From Volutella citrinella (lineage: Eukaryota; Ascomycota; Sordariomycetes; Hypocreales; Nectriaceae), in NCBI GenBank assembly GCA_034401135.1, contig JAWZSP010000002.1:620001-684000 (forward strand): DNA of 64,000 nucleotides, in the 5' to 3' direction. Positions 23,636-35,134 of the stretch are shown here, one piece after another (within the stretch, counting starts at the first letter, position 1; every line of letters starts with the position of its first letter). The translations under genes were made by a program, and so were the position numbers. The notes under the pieces are model-generated. The model was given only the letters and a program-made list of their open reading frames with translations, made no database searches and was not told the origin of the DNA.

Positions 23636-25019
23636 CTAAAGGAACTCCTTGACGATGGAGAGGTAGTTCTTGTACGCGATACCAGTCTCGGGCTCCATGC
23701 TGAACATGTACGTGTCCCACCAAGGGCCAGCAGACCACCACAGCCAGCCAGTCCACACGTCCGAGTTCTCCTTGAGGTACGTCAGCTCGTCCTTGATGGC
23801 CGCAATGCAGACATCGTTGTTGGCGCCAGCAGTCTCGCCGAGGATACCCTTCTTGCCGTTCTCCTTAAGCCAAGCCGTGGCGGCCTTGAGGCGGGTCGAG
23901 CCGATTGTCTTGTCGACGCAGGTCTCGGACGTGCCGGAGCCGTCCTGGTCCAGGTATTGGTGCATCTCGTAGATGATCTTGTCCTGGGGGTCCTTGAGGT
24001 CCTTGAGGGCGTCGCCACTGCCGCTCGAGATCCAGTTCCAGGCACCGCTGTAGGCGTTGCCCTCGACGAAGATGTACTGCGAGGTAGCGCCCGCGCTACG
24101 GATGGCGTCGATGGCGGCCTGGTTCAGCTTCGCAATCAGCGAGTTGTCCATGTCGTGGTACTCGTTGTTGGTGTCGAAGACCACCAGCTTGTTGTCGGCA
24201 AACTCGGCAGCAAACGTCTTCCAGAAGCTGCCAAATGCGTCGACGTCGGTGATGATGTTGTTGTAGTATCGGCCAAAGTTGTGGGGGTCCAGCACGGCGT
24301 AGGCGCCCTTGCCGGTGATGTGGTCGACAACCTTCTTGATGCCTGCAAGGTAGGCACTGTTGATGGAGCCCGTCATCTTGTCGGGGATCATGCGCTCCAT
24401 GAGAAAAGCGACCCGGAAGGTGTTCATTCCAGCGGCAAACAGGGTCTAGATGGCTGGTCAGCACAAGAAAGTACACGATAATCATGCAGAGATGAAGAAC
24501 ATGGAGACTCACATCAATGGCTTTGGTGTCCGGGAAGGTGTAGTCGGTTCCCTCGGTGCCTGGGAATTTATCCTTGCCAAACTCGGCGCCGGCTTCATTG
24601 ACACCGACGAACAAGAAGCTTCCAGAGGGAGCCTTGGATGGGGTGGATGCCCCTGCGGACGACGCGGCCGACGATGCCACCGGCGCTGCAGACGATACCT
24701 CGACCTGAGGAGCTGCCGAGGATACCTCAACCTGAGGAGCAGCTGAAGATGCCACAACATCGGTGGCGGATGCCGACTTGGTCCTCTTCCTAGTCATTGT
24801 GACGATGACGTCCGACTCGGAAGAAGTGACAGCTGGGGCTGAGGCTTCAACAGGAGCTGGGCTGGCAGTCTCCGCAGGAGTCTCGACTGGGGCCTGGCTG
24901 GCCGGCAACTCCAACGAGGTCGGGCGCACAAGCGCCGTAGAAGAGACATTGCGGGGCTTGCAGACGCGGCACGCAGCTAGAGAGGCGCTGGCCGCGACGA
25001 GAAGGAATGAAGGGCGCAT
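23636..25019 (-). CDS. GH5 endo-beta-1,4-glucanase (Cel5A-like) with linker but no CBM1
   Basis: Exons 25019-24513 and 24445-23636 (67-nt intron, phase 0) give 438 residues. A signal peptide (about 1-20) is followed by a Ser/Ala/Pro/Val-rich linker to about residue 133, including repeated SSAAPQVEV, and then a GH5 catalytic domain from FLFVGVNEAG. The acid/base Glu is in TNNEYHDMDN and the nucleophile Glu in GILGETAG. This pattern is close to Trichoderma EGII/Cel5A, so subfamily GH5_5 is likely. The enzyme cleaves internal bonds in cellulose outside the cell. In that family a CBM1 cellulose-binding module usually precedes the linker; here only CRVCKPRN remains, so the module appears to be missing. 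An open frame runs further upstream but has no ATG. A TATA box is at 25183. Confidence 0.93.
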
Positions 25020-25742
25020 CGCGGATGCAAGAGAGTGAGCGGATGCCAAAGGGCGAAAAAGAATGTAAACAGCAGCGAGCTGGAGAAAAAAAAGAGCGAA
25101 GGGCTTGGTCAACAAGCCGAAAGAATGAGACGCACAACACGAACAAACAAGCGGTGCAGAGATGGTCTCCCCTCTCGTTTAATATATAAGAGCACCGCAG
25201 GCTTATGCAGTCTCTCGACGCCCTGTGGTCCAGGCTGTGGATACGCCCACATTGCGAACAACTGGGCAGATGGACCCCCTGGCCAGAGCCCATCTGAAAC
25301 GTCCGGGTATGCGGCAACGCCTGATGCGCGACGCACGTCAACTGGTCCCTGGGATAGATGAATCGACCGGGGCCGTAGCGAGGCATCTCGTTCGCTGATT
25401 GGCATAGAGTAGTTTTTCCGTGGAACCACGGCAAATTAGTGACAGATTGATAGGACGACCAGCTGTAGCTCGTCGCGTGGTTGGAGAGTATTCGACGCCG
25501 TCCCACTGGCGATATCATCTCTTGATTTACTCAAACTCTCGTAGGGTAGTCCGAGATTAATTCTGCCGAGGTTATTTGTCCTGCTTTCGAGTACCGATCT
25601 TGGTGCACCGTCATGGTAGCGTTCTGGTTATTATCCGCGACCAAACGAAGGGCTGTAGAATGAACACCCTATATTCAAAGTATTCGACAGATTGATGGTA
25701 TTTCGAATAGTTTCGATTTCATTCACTCTGAGCTATTGACAG
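25020..25742. promoter_or_regulatory. Intergenic region with the GH5 promoter
   Basis: The left part is the promoter and pyrimidine-rich 5' UTR of the reverse-strand GH5 gene, with TATATA at 25183-25188 (164 nt before its ATG). The right part is the 3' region of the carbamoylase gene. No other gene is seen. Confidence 0.6.
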
Positions 25743-27338
25743 TTATTCTGTCCTCCTCTGGTCATACCTCACAATCGCCTGGCACAAAACCTCCGCACCA
25801 ACCGAGCACTCCTCGGCCGTCGAGAACTCCTCCGGGTTGTGGCTCACTCCGTTCTTGCACGGGATGAAAATCATCGTCGTCGGGCAGTGCTTGTTCGTAT
25901 ACACGCTGTCGTGCCCGGCGCCGCTCGACAGGTCCTCGGTGGCGTCCTTGCTCTCCAGTACCGACTCAGCGGCCTCCCGCACCGCCTGTATGCAGTCGGG
26001 GTGGAACTTGGTCGCCGCGGAGATAGTGTCTGTCTGCCAGCTCAGCGACAGCGGGAGGGCGGGAGTGCCGCCGGCCAGGATGCCGCCGACGTCCTCTCCC
26101 CTGGCAAGCAAGGCAAAGTCGCGCTTGAGCTCCTCCTCGAGAGCTTCTACCGTGGCGTCGGATGGAGATCGGATGTCGAGAGTGAAGCTGACGTGGCCTG
26201 GAATCGTGTTGGTGCTGCCGGGTTCGAGCCTGAGGATGCCCGTGGATGCGAGGGCGTTGTGCTTGGTGGCGAGGCGGTGTGAATGTGTGATGCAGCGAGC
26301 AGCGAGGAGGAGAGCATCTGCACGGTCAGAGAACGGAGTTGATCCAGTGTGAGCGTCTGTCCATGGTAAGCAACCAGTCTCATATATCAACAGACCAGGA
26401 CTACTCACCTCGGCCCTTGATATCTACGGTGAACCATTTGTAGGCCTGCACACCCTGGACCACTCCGATTTTCTTGGAGGCCCTCTCGAGGATGGTCCCC
26501 TGCTCAATGTGAAGTTCAAAATGGGCGCCAATGGGCATCGACTTGTAGCTGGCGGGGGTCTCGCCGAGGTAACCGATTCTCTCAAGCTCTGACTTTACCG
26601 TCGCAGGCCCATCCACTTCTTCTAGCGAATGCGCCTTGTCCAGCGGCGTCTTCTCTGCCCACACGCCGGAGGACATCATGCTCATGGGGAAGCGAGCGCC
26701 TTCTTCGCTGTACAGGGTGTTAGCATGGAGAAGATACGATTTTACATGAGTATCAAGCTAACTTACTTGGTCCAGTTGACGACGCCAACCGGGAACTCGG
26801 TTTCGACGTTGTGCTCTTGGAGGACCTTGAGCATCTCCACGCCAGCTAGGACGCCGAGGATACCATCATAGCGTCCCCCAGTAGGCTGCGTGTCGAGATG
26901 CGAGCCAGCGACGGTAGGAGCGCCCTCACGCTTGCCGGGGCGCACGGCAAAGGTGTTTCCCATGGCGTCGATTGTCACCTTGCAGCCCAGCGCCTTTGTT
27001 GTCTCGACGAACCAGTCGCGGACCTGCTTGTCTGCGTCTGAGAGGGAGAGACGGGACATGCCCGTATCAGTATGGTTGCTGCGGAGCGTCGTGAGCATTT
27101 GCAATCGTGGTATGAGAACAATGGCCCGTCGCACTCACCTGCCCCATCGCGTGCCGGTTCCCCACTGACATGTGTGGTGCAGTGTGTCCATCATGCGGTC
27201 CTGCTTGACCTTGAGCTTCTTCAGGTCGTCGCTCGTCATGTTCTTGGTGGAAATCCACATCCTAGCAGAGCCACTGGTGACAGTTGCATGGTGACTGATG
27301 CGGAGAGGGGCCCGCGCCCTTTGCAGAGACCTCATCAT
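25743..27338 (-). CDS. M20-family N-carbamoyl-L-amino-acid hydrolase / ureidopropionase-like amidohydrolase
   Basis: Exons 27338-27139, 27078-26767, 26707-26409 and 26356-25743 give 474 residues. The family (HyuC/AmaB, beta-alanine synthase, allantoate amidohydrolase) hydrolyses N-carbamoyl groups from amino acids at a two-metal site. Visible hallmarks in order are RWGSNHTDTGMSRLSLSD, the metal motif GSHLDTQPTGGRYDG, EEGARFP with a metal-ligand or catalytic Glu, HFELHIEQG, and DAHTGSTPFSDR at the dimerisation domain junction. C-terminal GAGHDS carries a further His. The N-terminus is rich in Arg/Ser (MMRSLQRARAPLRISHH), compatible with mitochondrial import, or part of it may be untranslated. 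The exact substrate (N-carbamoyl-beta-alanine, N-carbamoyl amino acid or allantoate) is not decidable. A peptidase of family M20 is the less likely alternative. Confidence 0.9.
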
Positions 27339-29380
27339 CTTGGCTGACACTGAGTGCTGTAGTGCTTCAGGTAGTCGCGTCCTCGTCGAAGTTGCTGTAG
27401 TGTTGCACAGGTTGCGATGTCAACTTGTCCAAGACGGAGGATTGACGAGCGTCGATGGCGGAATTTATCATGACAAAGGTTGTGGCGACGCTCTATGCTG
27501 CTATTACACTGTTATCAGAGGGCGAGTTGCTCCCAGGGCGAGCTTAATAAATACTGCCACGTGATTTGTCGCCTTCTAAGAATGCGCGACACAATCGAGA
27601 TGCAGTGGAGGCGACCCACTATTGCGCCCTCTGCAAACTCGAGCCCTCGGCAGCGTCAGTTCCGCATAGATTGGATTCCTCTACTATGAAAATTTGGACC
27701 ATTGGTTGCTTTCTCATGAAAAGTCATACTCCCAGTCAAGCCAGACATCCGCCGCTACCTGTCACGGCAAATGCTACTATCCAAGCTCAACGAAAGTACG
27801 AAACCCGCCGACCTAGAGCATTGGCTTACTGACTTGGGCCAATTGAAGCTATCTCCTCGAGCTGTGAATATGATTTTGAAATGACAGAATCAACTATCGG
27901 GTATGGCAGCGAGAGGCTTCGAAGATCCAGGGTTCAAGTTCCAGTACATCACTACATGAACGGGCTTTGTTTCCCAAATATAGCCCCGATTAAGAGAGCC
28001 ACGGAGGCCGCAAGTCTAGGATTTTCCAATGAGGAATCGTGTTTCGTTTGTTTCATCTCCCGTGTCAGTCGCCTGTTATCTATCTGATATAGCCTTAGAT
28101 GTTACAATTTCCCTACCCTGGCATTGAACTGCAAGCGACGCCAAACCCTAGGAAACGCCGCAGAGAAGGCGATACACCCTTGAACTTTATCAGTATGCTC
28201 TGGCGCTCGTTTATCGTCGCCCCCTCTCAAGTTTCCAAAGTAGGATAGAAAGCCATGACGTGCCCTATCAACAATAAAATATCGTCAAGCCAGCCACCCA
28301 ACTTTGAAGTAATACCCAGCTATATCTCATAGAAAAATCTGGGGGGCAAGTAGCAGAACCCACGTCTTCAAGTACAAGGGTGACTGCTCCGGACGCATGC
28401 CTGCTTCAGTAAGAGGGCCAGTTCCAGGTATCGATAGCCACCCTTGCCTCGGCTGTCGCATACAGTACTATCGGTGACGTGAGTACAGCTGGGAACCCAT
28501 CCTTTGGGAGGAGCGGGCGTCGGTATCGAAAAGGATGCAAGATAGGCGAATCTTGCTGGGCTGAGTGTGTGAGGCACCAGGCCTGCACACAATGTGCATG
28601 CACCTATGCTATGCTATGCCATGCTAGCTATGCCATACACCCAGTGCTGCTTTGGGCGGACCTTCTTCCCCCTCATCACTCAATGTGATTGCTAGTCAAG
28701 AATGGGCAGACGTCTAAAGGGGCAGCGGATTGGTATGCTCGGCCGCACCGCCTCTGGGCCCGTGAACCCCCGACGGCAACGTTATCTCTCCATCTTCAGC
28801 CGCAGCCGGCGGGGACGGGCCATCCAAAGCGCGACGGCCCATTACGTTCATCCGGCTGCTGACACACTCGGCCGTAATACATTTCCCCACGTTGCAGAAT
28901 CCTGCCTGCCAAGAATAGCATACAGGAGATGAGCGCTGGGGTGGGCAATTGGCTGCAGGGATGGCGTTCCTGGGGGCTTTGCGATTACGGTTTTCTCGAT
29001 TGGGAAGCGTCCCATCTTTGACAAGCACGCAAATGACAGGCGAAGAGGGCACGATGCGGCCAGTGCGTTCTTGATATAATTTTGATTAACCAAAAATGGG
29101 GTATTCCATGCCGAAGCCCGCAAAAACATGGCGGGAATATGCTCGAATAAACCGTTTCAACCCGGTCGCCGCCGGCCTAAACGCCCATCGCCGTCTCTCT
29201 GTCTTGGTCCGTGTCCCGCGTGGTTTGTTTCACCACCATCCCAATGCCTTGGTTCCCAGATCCTCCCACTCCCTCCATGACATTAATTTCGTAAACCGGT
29301 GCTGCCTTCAGCAACTGAAGTGGTACCTTGACAGCAATTACCCGCAATCGTTCTCCGTCGAAAGCCCGTGCTGTGCTCTT
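27339..29380. other. Gene-empty region
   Basis: No supported gene over 2 kb. It is AT-richer around 27800-28350, with TATAG words and several short frames lacking any recognisable feature. Degenerate B-box-like words occur at 27930 and 28120 but no tRNA fold could be built. This may be decayed repeat DNA. Confidence 0.5.
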
Positions 29381-29873
29381 CTAGATGTTGCAGGGGAACG
29401 TGTGGATGCACGAGTTGTATGTTTTCCCATCCTTGAGTCGCTCTTCGCACATGGCCCGTCCAACGAACGCGTAGCTCTTGTAGCGAATGCTGATGTCGGT
29501 GCCGCGTGTGGGTAATGCGAATATCTGGACAACCGTCTCGAGGTCGGAGCCGATGACAATGGGGGCGGCATATCGCTTGTCTGCTGTCTCCGAGTTGAAT
29601 GTCCGGCCGATGACGCCGCACTTGTTGTCCAACAGGCGGATGCTGTAGAAGGTAGATTCGCCCCCTGTGAGTTCTGATTAGCGATGAAGCTCTGAAGAAG
29701 ATGATGTGCAGTGATCTGGGTCACTAACATCCTCCTTTGCCATCCGAGAGTGCCACTCCATCCGTCTCAATGTGGCATTGGCCTGGATCTGCTTCGATAC
29801 ACAAGGCCGCCATGGCTCCTAGGGGGGCCATGAAAACAGCGAGGATGGCTGCAAGAGTCGCAAAAAACCGCAT
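29381..29873 (-). CDS. Small cysteine-rich secreted protein (candidate effector)
   Basis: Exons 29873-29729 and 29664-29381 (64-nt intron, phase 1) give 142 residues. The signal peptide is clear (MRFFATLAAILAVF, cleavage near AMA-AL at about 22). The mature part of about 120 residues has six cysteines: two near its N-terminus, one in NKCGVIG, one in AMCEER, and two at the end in NSC and PCNI. That even number suggests disulfides. No known domain was recognised. Size, secretion and cysteine content fit the broad class of fungal small secreted proteins. A TATATA word at 30023 lies about 150 nt upstream. The gene sits alone in a gene-poor 5-kb stretch. The coding call rests on the signal peptide, a frame-keeping intron and cysteine spacing, not on homology. 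Confidence 0.75.
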
Positions 29874-32540
29874 GTTGGTCGAATATAATGGGACTAACAG
29901 GGTGGTGGGCCGATGAGAATACCAAGATTCAAGTTTGTTGATGCGTGGTCAGTTCTGTCGAGGCGCCAAGTAGATGATATGTCTCAACAGATAGCAAGGT
30001 CCCGGAGGTTCAAACCCTCAGATATATAAAAGGTTCACATGCTTTCATGTTCCCATAAACCGATCGGACTACAAGTACAGGGATCTAAACACAGCCGAGA
30101 ATCCTTCATAGCGTGATGCCTCAGCTGCAGCACTGGAATTGAGCGAATTGAGCGACTTATCAAGGGCGGCCGACAGAGCCACCTCGTCCCCGGTCCCAAG
30201 AGGCCCGTCCACCCCCAGTCCCATTCGTGCCCTCACCTATCACACGGCGGCCCGTCGCCGAGAATAGCAGCCCAGCGGCGCCGCAAGCTCAAACTCGGCA
30301 GGATTCGCACAGCCCTGCTAGGTAGGGCACAGACCCGAGCGCGAGGGTGCTGGAAGGATAGCCCTGAAGCCCAAAGCAGAAATTCGTAGTGTGCTTGATT
30401 GCCAGAGGCCCGTGATGCGCGACGGGGGGTTTTGTGACGTCGAGGCAAGGCCTGCATCGCATCAGTGCGCGTCACGATGGTGGTGCCCACTGATGTGATG
30501 ACGGCCCCGGATTTCTGACAAGGGCACGGTCCGACGGACAAGCTATGGATGAACGAAGGCTTAGTGGTTGGCCATTTGAAACTGACGATGCACATATAGG
30601 TAAGGTGATCCGCGTGGCGTTTGCCAAAGTGCATGTCCCAGTGACAGTCCCACGACAGTGGGCCCGCAGGTGATGACCAGTCGCAGTGTGACTTGTCGGT
30701 TGGCGATGGAGGAAAAAAGTTCGACTTGCCTCTTGATGGAATAAACAATCTCCCAGTTTTCAAGTGCAGGACTTGGGCTACATGAGGTTACGCGTTATAC
30801 CCGTCAGGCCAAAACATGGACGTTCGGCTCACGCGAGCCATGCCTATGCCACCAAACATCGCCATCTAGAACAGTGCCTCTGACGCCATTCTCTTGGCCC
30901 TCGCCTTTCACATGCCATACCAGGCCTCCATAGCCGCGGATGACGACGTCGCACCCATGGTGGTTGCGTAGAACGGGATTGACCGAACTGGCCAGTGGCC
31001 ACCCTTGGTTCCTCCGTCGGCCTGCAGCAGGTCAATGCGCCATTCGTACGAGTGATCGGACAGGACTCGAAGCATCGGCGGTACGATGTGCCGAATCGGG
31101 AAGTTTGAAGTTGAAAGCGTTGGTCGCCGCCGCGGCTATATATAGGTTTGTGTTGGAGCATGCTTCGCCATGCAAGTGTGGAGAATTGCAACCACGTGGA
31201 GAGAATTCAGAGACGAATCAGAAGAAGTAAGTAAGTGATATATTCCTACTCCTACTCTTACTAGTAATTCAATATATTTGATATCCGCATTCAAGCATCC
31301 CGTACCAGCTGGCTCCGTCAACGGCTTCGCCCGATGCCGTCACTCTCGGACAATGCTGTATGAACTAGCATTCAAGCCAGACGAGGTCGACTACAAGGCA
31401 TGGAATGTCTAGGGCCATGAAACATACAAACTCACAAGTTTTACTACTCAGGAAACAGGCCTTCGCAAACCGGGACGCGCCCGAGTCGCCGTCTCGGCTC
31501 CTCCCCGAGTGATAAGGTGAGGTGCAGAAATGACACTACGCTGCAGCACCAAAGGGCCAAGATGATACAGAACTCAGTAATTACAAGGCGCAAGTTGATC
31601 GCTGCATTATGCACCGCGATGGACTTGCATGCCATGGCGGAAAATGCAAGCAATGGGGTGGCCAGGCGGGCTGACGGGGCACGATTCCCCGGAAAACCAC
31701 GTCAATAAGAATGCGGCGTTTATCGACGGCTGCACTCCCCCGCATGGACGACGCAGAGACGGCAGGGCCATGGCCAATCCGTGTGCTGTGAGTGGCACGA
31801 AATGCCGAGCAAGTACCGCCGTTGTCAGCAACCGCGTGGGCATGGCGGGATGAGTCCCCCACGGGCGCGGCAGTGGCAGTGGGGACGGAGAAGACCATGG
31901 TGACCAGACCGGAATCCAGTGATGCGCTATTCCCGGCGGACAGACACTGCGAGAATTCGAGAAGAACAGTGCCCATTTCTAGACGACATCCATTGTGCAA
32001 GATCGGCCAGCCTAAGTTGGCGGGCTCTGCCTAAGACGAACCGCCAGCGGAGCTACGGGAGCGCTGCCGGTGTTCATCAGCCACCCCGGGTGCCCTTCCG
32101 ATATCGTCACTGCACCCAAGCTCCCCGCAGATAGCTCCATCTTAGACCGCCCATGCATGTCCCGGCCTGGAGAGGCGCATCACGCGGGCTCCCCCTCCCG
32201 ACTGCCCGCCAGTGACGAAGCTCGAAAGCTGCCTCTGCCAGGATGCCACATGCGGGGGGACGATAAGGAGGGTCTCAGCAGCTCCTGTCGCCGGCCCTTA
32301 GGTTTGGTGCTGTGGAGCTGCCGCGCCGGCTAGCGTAGGCGCCGGAGACGGTCCCGGACGGCCCAATGGCGGCACGCTACGGCGCGACAGCCTGCGGTGT
32401 AAGTCGCATTGGAGTAGAAGAGATGCGTTGCGAAGCTGTCGTTTTGTCGCATTCGTGCCATTCTTCTTTTTCTCTCCTTCTCATCTTCTCTGCTTCACCC
32501 CATACGCCGTTGAAGCTCCCGTCCTCACTCAACTGCCACG
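29874..32540. other. Gene-poor region upstream of the P5CDH-like gene
   Basis: No gene is supported. TATATA at 30023-30028 probably serves the reverse-strand secreted-protein gene. A palindromic ctatatatag at 31135-31144 stands before a 55-codon reverse-strand frame (30908-31075) that is too weak to call. The last 130 bases are pyrimidine-rich and form the P5CDH-like gene's 5' UTR. Confidence 0.5.
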
Positions 32541-34358
32541 ATGAAGTCCATGCGATCCGTCCGAATCACCTCGGCGCCCTCACGCCTTGCTGGGGTGCGC
32601 ACCATCGCCACGGCTGGCAACTACCGCATGCCGCCGCCGTTCAACGAGTACAACGTGCGCTTCTCCATCATAACACCCCCGCCACCACGCCATGCTGACT
32701 TTGCCCATCACAGCGCGACTTCGCCAAGGGCTCTCCCGAGCGCGAGTCGCTCGCCGCCGCCCTCAAGCAGCTCCGCGCCAAGCTCCCCGTCACGGTGCCC
32801 ACGTCGGTGGCCGGGCAGCACGCGGAGTCGGCCGAGCTGCTACCAACATCAATGCCCTCGGAGCAGGACCAGGTCTTTGCGCGTTACTCGGTCAGCTCGC
32901 GGGAAGATGTTGAACGAGCCATCGAAGCGGCACTGGCGGCCAAGGAGGAGTGGCAGAACACGTCCTTTACCAACCGCGCTGCCATCTTCATGCGCGCCGC
33001 CGACCTCGTCAGCACCAAGTACCGCGACGAGCTGCTGGCCGCCACTATGCTGGGTCAGGGCAAGAATGCCTGGCAGGCTGAGATTGATGCCGCCGCCGAG
33101 CTGGCCGACTTCTTCCGCTTCAACGTGTCGTTTGCCAACCAGATCTACGAGACCCAGCCGACCATTCACTCGCCGGGACAGCACGGGTGAGTCTCATCGC
33201 TTGTATCCGTAATGATCTTCCTCGCTAATCTGGACCAGCCGCACCGACTGGCGTCCCCTCGAGGGCTTCGTCTACGCCGTCTCGCCCTTCAACTTCACCG
33301 CCATCGGCGGCAACCTCATCTCGGGCCCTGCCCTCATGGGCAACGTCGTCGTGTGGAAGCCGTCCCCCCACAACGCCTACGCCTCGTGGCTCGTCTACAA
33401 GATCCTCCTCGAGGCCGGCCTGCCGCCCAACGTGATCCAGTTCGTCAACGGCGACGCCGCCGCCATCACCGACGTCGTCATGAGCCACCGCCGCTTCGCC
33501 GCCCTCAACTTTGTCGGCTCGTCCGACGTCTTCCGCTCCCTGTACGCGCGCGCGGCCGCCGGCGTCGGTGAAGGTGCCTACGCCGACTTCCCCCGCATCA
33601 TGGGCGAGACGTCGGGCAAGAACTTCCACCTCGTCCACAATACCGCCGACATCCCCTCGGCTGTCAAGCACACGGCCCGCGCCACGTTCGAGTACGCCGG
33701 TCAGAAGTGCTCCGCCTGCTCGCGCATCTACCTGCCCGCCAGCCGCGCCGCCGAGTTCCTCGACGAGCTCAAGGCCGAGCTGGACAAGGTCAAGGTCGGC
33801 GACCCGGAAGAGTTTACCAACTTCGTCGGCCCCGTCATCCACCGCGCGAGCTTTGACAAGATTGCCGGCGCCATTGACGCCGCCAACAAGGACCCCCGCC
33901 TGGAGCGCGTCTACGGCGGCTCCTACGACGACTCCAAGGGCCTCTTCATCCAGCCCACCGTCTACGTCTCCAAGACGCTCGACCACCACCTCTTTGACCA
34001 GGAGCTGTTCGGCCCCGTCCTGGCCGTCTACGTCTACGAGGACGCCGAGTTCGACAGCCTCCTCGGCAAGATTGACAAGCAGGGTGGCGGCCTCGCTCTG
34101 ACGGGCTCCATCTTCGCGGCGGACCGCAAGGTGGTTGAGCAGGTCGAGAAGAAGCTGCGATACGCGGCCGGCAACTTCTACGTCAACTGCAAGACGACGG
34201 GAGCTGTCATCGGCCAGCAGTCGTTTGGTGGCAGCCGTGGCAGCGGCACCAACGACAAGGCCGGCAGCATCAACGCCATGATTCGCTTCACGACGCCGCG
34301 CACCCTCAAGGAGGAGTTTGGTCTGCTCAACAGCGTCCTGTACCCTAGCAACCTGTAG
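32541..34358 (+). CDS. Delta-1-pyrroline-5-carboxylate dehydrogenase-type aldehyde dehydrogenase (ALDH4 family)
   Basis: Exons 32541-32654, 32714-33186 and 33239-34358 give 568 residues. The family oxidises glutamate semialdehyde, the open form of pyrroline-5-carboxylate, to glutamate with NAD+ in mitochondria: the second step of proline catabolism (PUT2 in yeast, prnC in Aspergillus). Hallmarks are TMLGQGKNAWQAEIDAA, GFVYAVSPFNFTAIGGNL, KPSP before the cofactor fold, the active-site Glu in MGETSGKNF, the catalytic Cys in GQKCSACSRIY, ELFGPVLAVYVY, and the C-terminal GNFYVNCKTTGAVIGQQSFGG. The first 27 residues are rich in Arg/Ser with no acidic residue, a good mitochondrial presequence. Differences in usually invariant stretches (GGNLISGPALMG) hint that this may be a paralogue acting on a related semialdehyde. 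The FAD oxidase follows 776 nt downstream on the same strand. A 434-codon reverse-strand frame is a codon-bias shadow. Confidence 0.93.
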
Positions 34359-35134
34359 ATGTAGACGCCCGTATTGCAGAATGATAATCCAATGACTATT
34401 GCACCTGATTCCGATCAATTGAAGCTGTGACTGAGTAATTGACCTGAAACGGGCCTTGTAATACATCCAGCAGTGCTTCAACCGGGATTGATCCCTCGAT
34501 GTTGCATCATCGCTCGTAAGAGGTACCATGACGAGCTAGACCTGCGGCTACGCTACCTCGAATACGCATCCAACCACCATTACCTATCACATTTCAAATC
34601 CGACCTGTTCCCCCGCATCCGCTATCGGAGACCGGTGCAATTTCCGTAGTCTGTATGCATCATGATTCGTTCAATTGCCGGAGCAGATCAGCAGTCATGA
34701 CAGCAGTGCCCACCCCAGACCCCGCCATCTGTATCTTCGGTCGGGTCCGAAGCCGATAGAGAACCATCTCACTGCCCACACAACGCTTCGGCGCCACCCT
34801 GGGGCGCTTCTTGTCGGTTTTAGCTGTCTGATGAGAATAGATCCAGCGCTAGACTGCCTCCAGGCCGCATCGAACAAGCGTTCCATCTGGCTCGAGGCGC
34901 TTACGCTAACCAGCCTCTGGGGAAACCCCGCCGAGGGGCATCGGTTCATCGATCCCATGATGGCGGCATTGGAGACGGCGACACACGGAAAAGCAGTGAT
35001 GAGTGCTAGGCCGGCGCGGCGAAGGGAGATATGAACCCTATATAGAGCGAATTAGCTCGCCCGTGAATTGAGACTTCTGTATTTCCAAGCAACAGCATTA
35101 TCTCAGACAGCCGCACAAGCTAACAATCATCGCC
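34359..35134. promoter_or_regulatory. Intergenic region with the FAD-oxidase promoter
   Basis: No gene seen. TATATAG at 35039-35045 lies 90 nt before the start codon of the FAD oxidase and is a good TATA candidate. Confidence 0.55.

Noticed and set aside
27925..27950. Another B-box-like word
   Set aside because: No tRNA cloverleaf can be formed; at most a decayed fragment.
30005..30024. B-box-like word (GGTTCAAACCC) suggesting a tRNA
   Set aside because: Only the T-arm partly pairs; no acceptor stem, D-arm or anticodon arm could be built around it.
33225..34529. 434-codon reverse-strand open frame over the P5CDH-like gene
   Set aside because: It mirrors the codon bias of the sense gene, has no domain, and the sense strand encodes an unmistakable aldehyde dehydrogenase.
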